DNA of 64,000 bases from Procambarus clarkii. Taxonomy: Eukaryota; Arthropoda; Malacostraca; Decapoda; Cambaridae. Every line of letters begins with the position of its first letter. Positions within the stretch are counted from its first letter, which is position 1. The notes beneath the pieces were generated by a model. It was given only the letters and a program-made list of their open reading frames with translations. It was not told the DNA's origin and made no database searches. The DNA is taken from the NCBI RefSeq assembly GCF_040958095.1, contig NC_091195.1:28189586-28253585 (forward strand). Reading direction: 5' to 3'. Of the stretch, positions 1 through 15,715 are shown piece after piece. The translations under genes were made by a program, and so were the position numbers.

Positions 1-460
1 ATCGTACTGTCAAATATATTGTGAATATTTGCGTTTTCCTGAAAAGCTGAATAGAAAACCATGACCTAACCTAACTGTCTTAGTTTATCAAGATAAACAT
101 TTTATTGCTTCTTAATTACAATTACTACTTAACCCATAGCTAAACTGATATTACAGTTTTATTACACAAATAAAACAAAACTAAAATATTTAAATAAATT
201 GTAAAATAACTCAGGATATTTTCAAATTTTGTATAAAATCTCTATTGTTTAATAAAAGTGAAAAAGAAATTCCTAGTAATTAAAACTTGTTAATAGTAAA
301 CTGACCTTTAAAACTTCATCCTAAAATTCTAAGTGTCTTATTAACAGAAAACGAGGGGAATTAAATGGGGTGATAAATGTAACAGCCCCATAAGTGCAAT
401 TATGTACTATGTATGACATTAAGGAAATGTACTTATTAAACATAGTATTAAAACGTACTG
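1..460. repeat. Dispersed AT-rich repeat, uninterrupted copy
   Basis: This AT-rich stretch without coding potential has a diverged second copy split between 19565-19655 and 20752-21115. Shared landmarks in order are a segment with ATTGTGAATATT, AGAAAACCA and CCTAACCTAAC, then TTATTGCTTCTTAATTACAA, then an AACTCAGGATATTTTCAAA block, then a GGAATGTACTTATTA-type end. The family is not recognised. The window edge cuts the left end. It documents the state before a LINE inserted into the other copy. Confidence 0.7.
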
Positions 461-490
461 TCAATTCGGATCGGTTGCAGATATATATAT

Positions 491-837
491 GTCGTACCTA
501 GTAGCCAGAACGCACTTCTCAGCCTACTATGCAAGGCCCGATTTGCCTAATAAGCCAAGTTTTCCTGAATAAATATATTTTCTCTAATTTTTTTCTTATG
601 AAATGATAAAGCTACCCATTTCATTATGTATGAGGTCAATTTTTTTTTATTGGAGTTAAAATTAATGTAGATATATGACCAAACCTAACCAACCCTACCT
701 AACCTATCTTTATAGGTTAGGTAGCCGAAAAAGCTAGGTTAGGTAGTCGAAAAAATATTAATTCATAAAAACTTGGCTTATTAGGCAAATCGGGCCTTGC
801 ATAGTAGGCCGAGTACGACGTTCTGGCTACTAGGTAC

Positions 838-840
<3 letters not shown>
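491..840. mobile_element. Foldback/MITE-like inverted-repeat element between TA tracts
   Basis: The arms at about 491-568 and 765-840 are inverted copies of each other, beginning GTCGTACCTAGTAGCC and ending GGCTACTAGGTACGAC. The centre carries a smaller palindrome with CCTAACC/GGTTAGG motifs. There is no ORF. A TA tract adjoins both ends, so a target-site duplication cannot be distinguished from the microsatellite. A second copy lies at 1610-1997. It is probably a non-autonomous DNA element. Confidence 0.7.

Positions 841-930
<90 letters not shown>
841..930. repeat. (TA)n microsatellite, about 90 bp
   Basis: An uninterrupted TA run joins the inverted-repeat element on the left to Penelope-derived sequence on the right. 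The Tyr-Ile repeat ORFs across it are artefacts of the repeat. Confidence 0.97.
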
Positions 931-1997
<1,067 letters not shown>

Positions 1998-2025
1998 ATA
2001 TATATATATATATATATATACATTA

Positions 2026-2086
<61 letters not shown>

Positions 2087-2092
2087 TATATT
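1998..2092. repeat. Compound (TA)n microsatellite
   Basis: TA runs broken by CATTATATATATTA and by a CATATATATATTAG edge. It separates the inverted-repeat element from the large Penelope-derived inverted repeat. Confidence 0.95.
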
Positions 2093-2131
2093 AGTATATT
2101 TTGGTAGCAGTCTTTCCTGTAGACATATATT

Positions 2132-3153
<1,022 letters not shown>

Positions 3154-3277
3154 TATATTGTGTGTTCATGAGGCTTTTCTTTAATCTTTCATCCTTATTC
3201 TCTGACCGCTTAATCCTCTTTGACCATTCTAAGCTAAGCTATACCTGTTTCTGGTTAATTCTTTCCCTAGGGATGGG

Positions 3278-4690
3278 TTGGTCAGGTGTCGGCCTATATA
3301 TACTGATATACTAAAAACAGCAGAGATAGCACCACTTCATAAAGGAGGAAATAAGGCAGAGGCAAAAAATTACAGACCGATAGCACTAACATCACACATT
3401 ATAAAAATTTTTGAGAGAGTGCTAAGAAGTAAGATCACAAAATACATGGAATCACAGCATCTCCATAACCCCGGACAACATGGTTTCAGAACAGGGCGCT
3501 CTTGCCTGTCGCAGTTGCTGGACCACTATGATATGGCATTAGATGCTATGGAAGACAAACAAAACGCTGATGTAATTTACACAGATTTCGCAAAAGCTTT
3601 TGATAAATGTGACCATGGCGTTATTGCACATAAAATGCGTTCAAAAGGAATTACCGGAAAAATAGGCAGATGGATCTACAATTTCCTGACCAACAGAACT
3701 CAATGTGTAATAGTCAACAAAATAAAATCCAGCCCATCAACCGTGAAGAGCTCAGTCCCCCAGGGTACTGTGCTTGCTCCAGTACTTTTTCTCATCCTCA
3801 TATCGGACATAGATCAGAACACAACCTATAGCACTGTATCATCCTTTGCAGATGACACTAGGATCTTCATGAGAGTAGGCAACATAGAGGACACGGCAAA
3901 CCTCCAGTCAGATGTCGATCAGGTCTTTCTATGGGCTACAGAAAACAAAATGGTGTTTAACGAAGATAAGTTCCAGCTCATGCGCTATGGAAAAAATGAA
4001 AATATAAAAACGGAAACCACGTACAAAACTCAGGCAAATCATAACATAGAACGTAAAGGCAATGTAAAGGATCTGGGTGTACTCATGTGGGAAGACCTTA
4101 CCTTTAAAGAACACAATAAAGTAGCCGTCACAACTGCAAGAAAAATGACAGGTTGGATAACAAGAACTTTTCACACTAGAGATGCTATACCGATGATGAT
4201 ACTCTTCAAGACGCTTGTGCTCTCTAGAGTGGAGTACTGCTGCACAATGACAGCCCCTTTCAAAGCTGGAGAAATTGCTGACCTGGAGAGCGTGCAGAGA
4301 TCCTTTACTGCTAGAATCCACTCAGTAAAACACCTAAACTATTGGGACCGACTAAAGAGCCTAAAACTGTACTCCCTTGAGCGCAGGCGGGAGAGATACA
4401 TAATAATTTACACGTGGAAAATATTAGAGGGGCTGGTCCCAAACCTGCACACAGAAATAACATCACATGAGACCAGAAGACATGGCAGGATGTGCAGAAT
4501 ACCCCCGTTGAAGAGCAGAGGTGCAACAGGTACTCTGAGAGAGAACTCTATCAACATCAGAGGCCCGAGATTGTTCAACACGCTTCCGCTACACATAAGG
4601 GGCATAACTGGCCGACCCCTCACAGTGTTCAAGAGAGAACTATCAACATTAGAGGCCCGAGACTGTTCAACACACTTCCACTACACATAA
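3278..4690 (+). CDS. Non-LTR retrotransposon reverse transcriptase ORF, 5' truncated and 3' frameshifted
   Basis: This 470-residue ORF encodes most of a Jockey/CR1-type reverse transcriptase. It contains NYRPI (31-35), GFRTGRS (69-75), palm motif A YTDFAKAFDK (101-110), motif B SVPQGTVLAPVLF (159-171) and the catalytic FADD (190-193), followed by thumb and C-terminal regions (KDLGV, LSRVEYC, a FNTLP-type block). The apurinic endonuclease domain and ORF1 are absent, so the copy is 5' truncated. The true C-terminus is lost because a 92-bp in-gene tandem repeat (4538-4815) shifts the frame. The displayed start is only the first ATG in the open frame. The palm is intact but the element is almost certainly immobile. 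Confidence 0.85.
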   Translation: MVRCRPIYTDILKTAEIAPLHKGGNKAEAKNYRPIALTSHIIKIFERVLRSKITKYMESQHLHNPGQHGFRTGRSCLSQLLDHYDMALDAMEDKQNADVIYTDFAKAFDKCDHGVIAHKMRSKGITGKIGRWIYNFLTNRTQCVIVNKIKSSPSTVKSSVPQGTVLAPVLFLILISDIDQNTTYSTVSSFADDTRIFMRVGNIEDTANLQSDVDQVFLWATENKMVFNEDKFQLMRYGKNENIKTETTYKTQANHNIERKGNVKDLGVLMWEDLTFKEHNKVAVTTARKMTGWITRTFHTRDAIPMMILFKTLVLSRVEYCCTMTAPFKAGEIADLESVQRSFTARIHSVKHLNYWDRLKSLKLYSLERRRERYIIIYTWKILEGLVPNLHTEITSHETRRHGRMCRIPPLKSRGATGTLRENSINIRGPRLFNTLPLHIRGITGRPLTVFKRELSTLEARDCSTHFHYT

Positions 4691-4830
4691 GGGACATAAC
4701 TGGCCGACCCCTCACAGTGTTCAAGAGAGAACTATCAACATCAGAGGCCCGAGACTGTTCAACACGCTTCCACTACACATAAGGGACATAACTGGCCGAC
4801 CCCTCACAGTGTTCAAGAGAGAACTGGATA
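4538..4830 (+). repeat. 92-bp tandem triplication inside the LINE ORF
   Basis: Units start at 4538, 4632 and 4724, and the next would start at 4816. Each begins AGAGAGAACT and runs through TCAACA, GAGGCCCGAG, CACATAAGGG and CTCACAGTGTTCA. The first unit is 2 bp longer. A repeat length of 92 is not divisible by three, so the repeat frameshifts the reverse transcriptase C-terminus. The last partial unit continues into the expected C-terminal reading (KRELDKHLQRIPDQ). Confidence 0.9.
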
Positions 4831-4986
4831 AGCACCTCCAAAGGATACCTGATCAACCAGGCTGTGACTCATACGTCAGGCTGCGAACAGCCGCGTCCAA
4901 CAGCCTGGTTGATCAGTCCGGCAACCAGGAGGCCTGGTCGACGACCGGGCCGCGGGGACGCTAAGCCCCGGAAGCACCTCAAGGTG
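4831..4986 (+). mobile_element. LINE C-terminus and 3' tail with hairpin-like end
   Basis: The C-terminal codons continue from the repeat. A GC-rich tail follows: GAGGCCTGGTCGACGACC, GGGCCGCGGGGACGCTAAG, CCCCGGAAGCACCTCAAGGT. The same tail ends the SINE at 16811-17075 and a fragment at 38283-38325. The conserved tail is the likely recognition site for the LINE reverse transcriptase. A TA tract follows immediately. Confidence 0.75.
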
Positions 4987-5098
<112 letters not shown>

Positions 5099-5960
5099 AA
5101 GTAACGCCTACACATCCACTTTGATAAGCCACTGGGGCAGGGGCGGCCAGCGGTAATTTGCCTTCCCTAATACATATTTCAAGACGTAGCAGACTTATGA
5201 GAGCAAATTATTATCTCGGCCACAATAATTACTGCTCTGCAACATCTACGTGCACTGTTAAGAGCCTAGAACAACTTATTATAAGGCAAATATTGTATTA
5301 GAGAGGAGCGCCAGTACTCACCTCTACGTGTGGGACGGGTAGCAGTCGTGTGAGGCTCTACTGCGCATGCGTCGCCTCCCGCCACATGTACGATAACTTC
5401 AGGCAGTGTGTTCACTAACACTCAAAGAGATATGCAATACAACGTTATCATGGCTCTTTAAATAAGCCTATTATATCGTAATGTGGCCTAGCCTAACCTA
5501 ATGTATGTACTGTTCCTAAATAAATTATTATTATTATCAATCTAACACACTTTAGGCTACCTTACCCAAGTATAACGCAAAAATAATAAAGTCTGCGTGA
5601 CGTCATATTTGTGACACTGGGGAACTCTTTTGAGACTCAAGTTTAATCGTTTTCTTTGCAATTATATTTATTATTTAGCTTATTATTATTATTATTATTA
5701 TTATTATTAGTAGTAGTAGTATTTATATTTAATTTATTTAATATAGCCTACCATTAATGACTAAAAACAGTCAACATTACTGACTAAAAACTTAATACTA
5801 ATTGAGTATAGAGAATAAAATGTGTTGATAACAAATAAAAATAAAGATAAAATAGGGGGAAACATGGCTGAAAAAGCAGCACAAATACAATTAGGTCGAC
5901 AAACATCGTTGATTAAGAAAATTATTATTACGAAGTGTAAGTATAGGACAACTAGACAGC
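5099..5960. other. No recognisable gene
   Basis: No long ORF and no recognised repeat core. It contains a small CpG-bearing patch near 5322-5400 (see the separate entry), a (TTA)n/(GTA)n stretch at about 5676-5720, and a TGTATGTACTGTTCCTAAATAA-like block related to one near 16590. The second long copy of this region starts just to the right, at 5963. Confidence 0.6.
5322..5372 (-). promoter_or_regulatory. Possible promoter and 5' exon end on the minus strand
   Basis: TGCGCATGCGT at 5362-5372 is close to the palindromic NRF-1 consensus, which is frequent at CpG promoters. Downstream on the minus strand, a consensus splice donor (AGAG followed by GTGAGTACT) falls at 5322/5321. Together they could mark a short non-coding first exon. 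No downstream coding exon is visible on this strand, so this is only a weak candidate. Confidence 0.15.
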
Positions 5961-5974
5961 GGATGTCTTCAGAT

Positions 5975-6180
5975 AAGGAAGATAAGATACGGGTCCAGGA
6001 TGCACAATCGAGAATTTCGGGTTCGAATCCCGGGCGGGACATAAATGGTTGGGCTCATTTCCTATCACTTAATGCATCTGTTCACCTAGTAGTGAGTAGG
6101 CATTCAGGAGGTAGTCGGCTTGTTATGGGGTTGCATCCTGGGCGGGGTCAGTAATTCCTCCCTGGGGTTCAATTAGTTTA
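5975..6180 (+). mobile_element. tRNA-derived SINE
   Basis: The B box GGGTTCGAATCCCGGGCGGG lies at about 6019-6038 at the end of a tRNA-like head. A non-coding body follows (CACCTAGTAGTGAGTAGG, then GGGGTTCAATTAG). The A-box half is poorly preserved. The boundary is approximate. Confidence 0.55.
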
Positions 6181-6234
6181 AGACTGAATGAGTTAGGATA
6201 TATATCCACTTTCCTGGGTAATTGGATTAATTAG

Positions 6235-7700
6235 TTTATATATTTATATATATACAAGAAGGTATATTGGGGTTATGAGAGTACACAGCATGATGTGTTT
6301 ACATTCTTGTAAAGCCACTAGCACACATAGCATTACGCGCAGGTCCTTAATCTAACAGATAATTTTAAGTTGGTAATTTCTAACAAAATTTAATAAAATT
6401 TAACAGCTTCATTGTAAGAAAATTTGACAAAATAGGTAAATTAAAGTAACATTTGAGGATTATAAACAAGTACTTTGTATCATAATTTAAGGATTATTTC
6501 AAGGTATAATGTAATATAATATGCGTTCAATATAAGAATCATGATATAAGATAATAACAATGATTACAATGGTAAAGGTGTATGGCTTAGGTACATATAT
6601 TGGGGGACTGAGTAGACAAGATACAGTGAGAGTTTAAACTACCAGGTAGGAAACTATGAAGATGAAATTAGGTACTTTTTGGTTTTGTTTTTGAATAAGG
6701 CAAAAGTTGGACAGCTTTTCAATTCCTTGGGGAGTGAGTGCTATTAACAATGTCACTTTATTTGCATAGAGTGTTTACACAGAATAAGTTTGACTGGGGA
6801 TTTCAAAGAGATATTTATTTCTGGTGTGGTGATAATGGGTCCTATTACATCTGTCCAAGAAGAGTTTCAGACCAGGGTTAGCATTTAGGAACGAGGTTTT
6901 GTAAATGTAGTTGACACAAGAGAATGTGTGGAGTGAGTTTATGTTTAGCATGTTAAGGGAGTTAAACAAGGGGACTGAGTGTTGTCTGAAAGCAGAATTT
7001 GTTATTATTCTGATAGCAGATTTTTGCTGGGTGATGATGGACATGAGGTGGTTTGCAGTGGTATAACCCCATGCATGTGTGTCTATGTATGTATTAACAC
7101 GTTGTAATGATTGGGGTGAGAATAGCTTGAGCTACCTCATCCCTTTGTGTGTATTTTACCTCAATAAACTTATTTCAATTTCAATTTCAAACCCCATGCA
7201 CAGATACCATATCTAAGATAAGGATAGATTAGCGCGTAATATAATGAGAGGAGAGCAGAGTTTGGAACATAATATCTGATCTTAGAGAGTATATCAACTG
7301 TTTTTAGAGACTTTCTTGGTTATGTGTTGAATGTGGGTGCTGAAGTTGAGTCTCTTGTCTAGGAATAGGCCAAGAAACTTTCCATCATTTTTATTACTGA
7401 TGTTAACATTATCTATCTGAAGCTGAATTGCATTTGTTGATTTGCTTCCAAATAAGATGTAGTAGGTATTTTTAAGTTAAGTGTGAGTTTGTTGGGTGAT
7501 ATCCATAAGTGGGCTTTTTTAATTCATTATTTACAAAATTATTTAGTGTGTGGGGGTTGGGGTCTGAGGAGATGAAGGTAGTATCGTCAGCAAATAATAT
7601 TGGTTTAAGAATGTTAGAGACATTATAGCACTGATACACATCGTTACCCATAACCTGTGTACTCTCAGTGATACTTTTAACTGTATTAATGATGTATGGT
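6235..7700 (-). mobile_element. LINE fragment (CR1/L2-like), C-terminal half and 3' UTR
   Basis: The minus-strand ORF 7044-6775 has the sequence SIITQQKSAIRIITNSA...RCNRTHYHHTRNKYLFEIP, the same C-terminal block found at 22190-22613 and 32526-33047. Upstream minus sequence to about 7700 reads as degenerate reverse transcriptase thumb with stops. The 3' end on the minus strand carries a degraded form of the shared block (AGTGGCTTTACAAGAATGTAA-type), then CTTCTTGTATATATAT. Frame breaks make it a pseudogene. A 114-bp insert sits at 7076-7189. Confidence 0.75.
7076..7189 (+). mobile_element. 114-bp retro-insertion with 11-bp target-site duplication
   Basis: The direct repeat AACCCCATGCA flanks the insert at 7065-7075 and 7190-7200. 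The insert has an AATAAA at about 7163 and ends in an (ATTTCA)n tail. It splits the LINE at 6235-7700. The target duplication and tail indicate target-primed reverse transcription of a short 3'-end transcript. Its parent is not identified. Confidence 0.75.
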
Positions 7701-7829
7701 GTACACTGATAGATCTATGAACTGATAGATCCCAGTTATCTCATGGATTAATTGGCTGATTAATCATTAATTGAGTTGGGTACATATTTCATATTTTGAT
7801 GGAGTTGGTTACCTTGTAGAACCAAAATG

Positions 7830-8425
7830 CATAATCAGATTTCGTTCTTCTTCTATAGACCTCAGGTGAGTGCAGCATATTAGAAAGTTCAGCTTTAAAA
7901 TTTCATGTGTTGCCGAGATCTACTCAATGCCTTCACGCCGAAAACTGTGCTAATAGACAAAATTCTCTCACTTATGGTAGGTAATTTTAACTCAGCTCTC
8001 ATATTAACTTTTCTCGTAGACTTTGGAGCCCCAAGGATGAGACGCATAGCTTCATTTTGCAAGGTTTCAAGATATTTCAGCACTTTGTCAGTATACAGTG
8101 CGAGAAGTAGAGCATTGTAGTCAATCACAGAGTGTGAAAATGGTACATAAAACATTCTAGCAAGTCTCACGTTAAGTCCATGATTGACACCAACAAGGAC
8201 CCGCAAGGGCTTTAATCTCTCCCACAGTCTCCTCTTGAGAGAAGAAAGGAACCCAGGGTCGTTAATGGGGACACCAAGATATCTGTAAGACTCGCAGTTC
8301 TCAAGTGCTCGCCCATCTATATGATAATTGGCTGGTGGAATACCACATGGAATGAGGGCACGAGTTTTCTGTACAGAGATAAGGAGGCCACATTCCTCAG
8401 CTCTAGTCGCAAAAGCAGTTAGTTT
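7830..8425 (-). pseudogene. LINE reverse transcriptase thumb/connection remnant
   Basis: Minus-strand frames encode degenerate TRAEECGLLISVQKTRA, then SYRYLGVPIND, then an ORF at 8206-7895 with LARMFYVPFSHSVIDY and LETLQNEAMRLILGAPKST. This is the pattern of the post-palm region in I/Jockey-clade LINEs that also carry RNase H. There is no catalytic palm here. It abuts the 3' end of a different LINE fragment at 8426. Confidence 0.7.
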
Positions 8426-9440
8426 AGTTCATTTATTATGCACCCCATACCCATCTTGTGGGCGGTAGTGGAAAGGGTTACAGAGGCACATAATGGGCTC
8501 AGGGACTGAACCCCACAATTCATTTAGCTAAGCAAGTTACAATCTTGATGAGCTAGTTACAAAATTCAGTATAAGTCGTCACATCAACAATGGGTTCGAG
8601 ATCGACCACAAGTACAGTTTTGAATTAAGCAACTGACATATGTGGAGAGCTAGTGTCACAATTGATATATTTGTCCTGCACACTGCCCCCCATCCAGTGG
8701 GCAGCGGTGGATAGGTTACAATCACTTAGTTACTACCTACAGTTAGCAAACTGGGGATATTTGGCAAATATTTCTGGTACCAGATCATTTTGAATGAAAT
8801 ATTTACACATCTTTGGAATATTTCTTATAGAATTGTCTTGAATTGTATCTTTTCGCACTCCATCACATAGTGACGGAGGGTGTGCGAATAATTTTGTTGA
8901 CACAGTTTACATTTGGTCAGGTCTACATCAGCAGATAATGAGAATTCCCAGAGATACTTGTAACCGAGTCTAAGCCGAGCAGTAGTAACATCTAGAAGTC
9001 TGCTGATTTTATTGGATGATCCATAGATGTGTGGCTCCTCTTGCATGATAGTATGATGATAGATGGAATTACTGGCGTCGATTTCATTACAATCCAAGGT
9101 TACACTCAACGGCTCCTTTAAAGGCAGATTCTTTGGCTAACTTATCAGCTCTATCATGCATTCGGAGGCCAACATAAGATGGAGACCACATGAAATGAAC
9201 TCTGTTACCATCATTAATAATTTTGTTGTATTTGTGTCTAGCTTCATACACAAGCATAATACAGTTATGTCTTAAAGAGTTTGGAACAATTAAGGATGTT
9301 AAAGAGTCACTTAATTACAATTAATGTATCAAGTTTGGAGACTTGTACACATTTCAGTGCAAGGAGCAAGGCAAATAGTTCAGTCTGAAGGGTAGAGGCC
9401 CAGTTGCACTGGAACCATCAGTGTATATGTGATTTGAGAG
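8426..9440 (-). pseudogene. LINE RNase H and C-terminal zinc-motif remnant
   Basis: Reading on the minus strand from 9430, NWASTLQTELFALLLALK and later DKLAKESAFKG are RNase H-type motifs. The ORF 9109-8825 follows with CKLCQQNYSHTLRHYVMEC, a CCHC-like C-terminal motif typical of RNase H-bearing LINEs. The 3' UTR ends near 8430 with the block CCCATACCCATCTTGTGGGCGG in plus orientation. Several frame breaks are present. Confidence 0.7.
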
Positions 9441-10215
9441 AGAGAATGCTCTGTGGACAGAGCATCAATATGGCTTAAGGCGTTGAGCTTTGCCTCAAGA
9501 CGAAGCTTGGGCTGATCTCTAATTTGCTTCTTGGGTGGAAAGGGAGGGATTAAAACTGGAAAGGTGTAACCTCCCACGGTGCAGGAAAGTGCCGTTGTTG
9601 TTTCTCTTGGTACAAATCATGAACCTGATACATTCTGAGTTGAGTTCCAGTTTTAATTATCCATTTGGAACAATGTTGAGTAGGCTGTGATGGGAAATAG
9701 CGATGTGGGTCACCATCGCAGACGAGACAATGTTCGAAATCAACCTTGCAAAGGGTGTGGTGGCGGTCCTCTGTGCAGATGCTGGACTTGGTGACGCGTT
9801 CATGGCATTTATTGGTGATGGTGTGTGTTGATAACACTTGAAGCACTGCTTGTGGTCGTAATGCCGCTCTTTCTTCATCTACGCATCATCTTGACACCAA
9901 AATACGTGAGCTCTTGTAAGGCGGCGAGGTCCGCTGTAGTTACCGAGATGAAGGTCAGTTGCTCCCTGGTCGGGCTGCTCCCAGCGGGGCGGATGGTAGT
10001 GAAAGTGGTCGGTTTCATTAAGGAGTTTTCGGGTTTGAAGCTTGCGATAACGTCTTCGGGTCTGTGGTCGTTGGTCCGTGTGCTGGCTCCTCTGATGAAG
10101 ACCGTTCTCTCAGCAAGGAAGCGTCGAGAGAATGTAAGGCTGATATATGGTCGTGCAGAATGGTCCAGGTGGAATTTAATTCCTGGTGATCGATGTTAAT
10201 CTCCTGTAACACCAC
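9441..10215 (-). pseudogene. LINE ORF1 (Gag-like, CCHC zinc knuckles) remnant
   Basis: Minus frames contain KKERHYDHKQCFKCYQ and, in another frame, NKCHERVTKSSICTED then HHTLCKVDFEHCLVCDGDPH. The clustered CxxC and HxxxxC spacing is that of zinc knuckles in LINE ORF1. Upstream frames (10215-10018) look like the N-terminal region. Frameshifts break the protein. It lies directly before an RNase H fragment with no reverse transcriptase between, so the parent element is deleted or rearranged. Confidence 0.5.
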
Positions 10216-10499
10216 TATATTGTAACACCACTATATTGTAACACCGCTATATACATAAATTAAGACGCTGCCACCATCTGCCTTGACCATTGAGACTATA
10301 TCAAGCAACGAGGCAAGAAACATTGCTTAACTTGGAGAGTACTTTCTTTAACTGTCAATATTTATGGGACGGTTGTTAGCCAATTATATTAGAATATAGG
10401 GTCTGTTGATAATATAATATAATAATATTGTAATTATTATAATATATTACATAAATATATATATATAGAACTAATGCCCCAATAGAATATTAGGGTCTG
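10216..10499. other. Short AT-rich spacer
   Basis: Contains a 20-bp ACACCACTATATTGTA tandem (three units, about 10208-10254) and AT-rich sequence. No gene is seen. Confidence 0.6.
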
Positions 10500-10690
10500 T
10501 AATTGCCAGGTTCTTTCGGCTTAGGAATCGGTATGATGTCTGCTTTCTTCCAAGAGGTCGATAGTTTGCCTTGCTGCCAAGATGCAGTGATGACGTCCAA
10601 TATTCCTTGTTCTCCAGCAGGACCTGCGTGTGCGATCATTGAGTATGTAATGTTATCAGCACCTGGGGCAGTGTCCTTACCATAAATAAC
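10500..10690 (-). pseudogene. LINE reverse transcriptase N-terminal fragment
   Basis: The minus-strand translation gives TAPGADNITYSMIAHAG and SWKKADIIPIPKPKEPG. These are the conserved start of the reverse transcriptase domain in I/Jockey-type LINEs. It is only about 60 codons long and is followed by an oppositely oriented LINE on the plus strand. Confidence 0.7.
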
Positions 10691-14264
<3,574 letters not shown>

Positions 14265-14432
14265 CCCAAGATTACTATCCGAGTGCCGGCGGTGGGGTGG
14301 TTCAAATAGCCTCGGCTATCACCTCATTATGTCCGGTCGTGATGGTCAAGTGGATTAAGGCGTCTTGTACATACCAGTTGCGTTGCTTCTGGGAGTATGG
14401 GTTCGAGTCACTTCTGGGGTGTGAGTTTTCAG

Positions 14433-14434
<2 letters not shown>
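14265..14434. repeat. Inverted partial satellite monomer closing the array
   Basis: Sequence from CCCAAGATTACTATCC to GTGAGTTTTCAGTT is the reverse complement of part of the 260-bp monomer. The array therefore ends with an orientation switch before the TA tract. Confidence 0.9.

Positions 14435-14499
<65 letters not shown>
14435..14499. repeat. (TA)n microsatellite, right boundary of the composite insertion
   Basis: TA run between the inverted satellite piece and the resumed LINE coding sequence. Confidence 0.95.
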
Positions 14500-14500
<1 letters not shown>

Positions 14501-15052
14501 CGCTGAACTGTAATGCCAATCCTAACCTTAAAAGCTTCCTAGAAGGTTGTAACAGAACCCATGAGCACCACACCAGAAACAAATACAGTTTTGATATTCC
14601 AAGAGTACGACTTAATCAAACTAGAAATGCTGTACAAATCAAGGGACCCAGAATGTGGAATGACCTTCCCAACCATGTTAAAGACTGTACCTCTCTCTTA
14701 ACCAGTTTAAGTTAAAAACAAAGTACTACCTAATTAACTCCCTGTAACCTACCTCACCCCTAATGTCAACCTATGTCTGTTATTTTTAAACAATGCTGTT
14801 TGTTGACCTAATTGTATTTTTGCTGTTTTCTGCCATATTCCCCCTTTTTTATTTTTACTTTTTCTCAACAAATTTTATACTTTTATTTCAATTAGTATTA
14901 AGTTTTAGTCTTAGTGTTTTTCCTGCCCGAAACGCTTTGCGTAATAGTGGCTTTAGGCATTGTATGTACTAGCTCTATCTATAAATCCATCAATTTTTGT
15001 ATCTCGTCTTGTATGTATGTACCTTACCTGAATAAACATTTGAATTTGTGTA
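14500..15052 (+). mobile_element. LINE (CR1/L2-like), right part of the interrupted copy with 3' UTR
   Basis: Encodes TLNCNANPNLKSFLEGCN, HEHHTRNKYSFDIPRVRLNQ and MWNDLPNHVKDCTSL, continuing the fragment that stops at 12092. The end is shifted by an extra CT. The 3' UTR carries the conserved block CCCGAAACGCTTTGCGTAAT and ends near an AATAAACATTTGAATTT motif. Confidence 0.85.
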
Positions 15053-15055
15053 TTC

Positions 15056-15346
15056 ACCTAGTTGTATTCACCTAGTTGTGCTTGCGGGGGTTGAGCTCTG
15101 CTCTTTCGGCCCGCCTCTCAACTGTCAATCAACTGTTACTAACTACTATTTTTTTCCCCACACACATACACACCCCAGGAAGCAGCCCGTGACAGCTGAC
15201 TAACACCCAGGTACCTATTTTATTGCTAGGTAACAGGGGCATAGGGTGAAAGAAACTCTGCCCATCGCTTCTCGTCAGCGCCGGGAATCGAACCCGGGGC
15301 CACAGGATCACGTGTACAGCGTGCTACCTACACAGCCACCGGCGCC
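15056..15346 (-). mobile_element. Full-length tRNA-derived SINE (tail type A)
   Basis: On the minus strand the tRNA-like head starts GGCGCCGGTGGCTGTGTAGG and has B box GGGTTCGATTCCCGG. The body follows (GGGCAGAGTTTCTTTCACCC, TTACCTAGCAATAAAATAGG, CACGGGCTGCTTCCTGGGG), then a GT/A-rich linker and tail A (GTTGATTGACAGTTGAGAGG ... CCCCCGCAAGCACAACTAGG). It ends in a duplicated GAATACAACTAGGT unit. Confidence 0.85.
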
Positions 15347-15496
15347 ACATGTTATGTTATGTATGTTATAGTTGTTGCAAACTGTCCATGTACTGGTAAA
15401 AACCGCAAATGTATTATTGGTTTGATAAACAATAATTTATCCAAGTTAAAGAAAAGTAGAAGTCAAAACTAGTATGTGTCTGAAATGTAGTTTAAA

Positions 15497-15715
15497 TGTA
15501 CAGATTGTGCAACAGTCTGTACAATAATCTGTGACGTCTTGTGCAACAATCTGTACAATAGTCTGTGACGTCTTGTGCAACAATCTGTACAATAGTCTGT
15601 GACGTCTTGTGCAACAATCTGTACAATAGTCTGTGACGTCTTGTGCAACAATCTGTACAATAATCTGTGACGTCTTGTGCAACAATCTGTACGATACTCT
15701 GTGACGTCTTGTGCA
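15497..15715. repeat. 34-bp tandem repeat, about 6.5 units
   Basis: Unit TGTGACGTCTTGTGCAACAA followed by TCTGTACAATAGTC, with a few substitutions. Each unit has a GACGTC palindrome. The short Cys/Tyr-rich ORFs across it are repeat artefacts. Confidence 0.93.
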
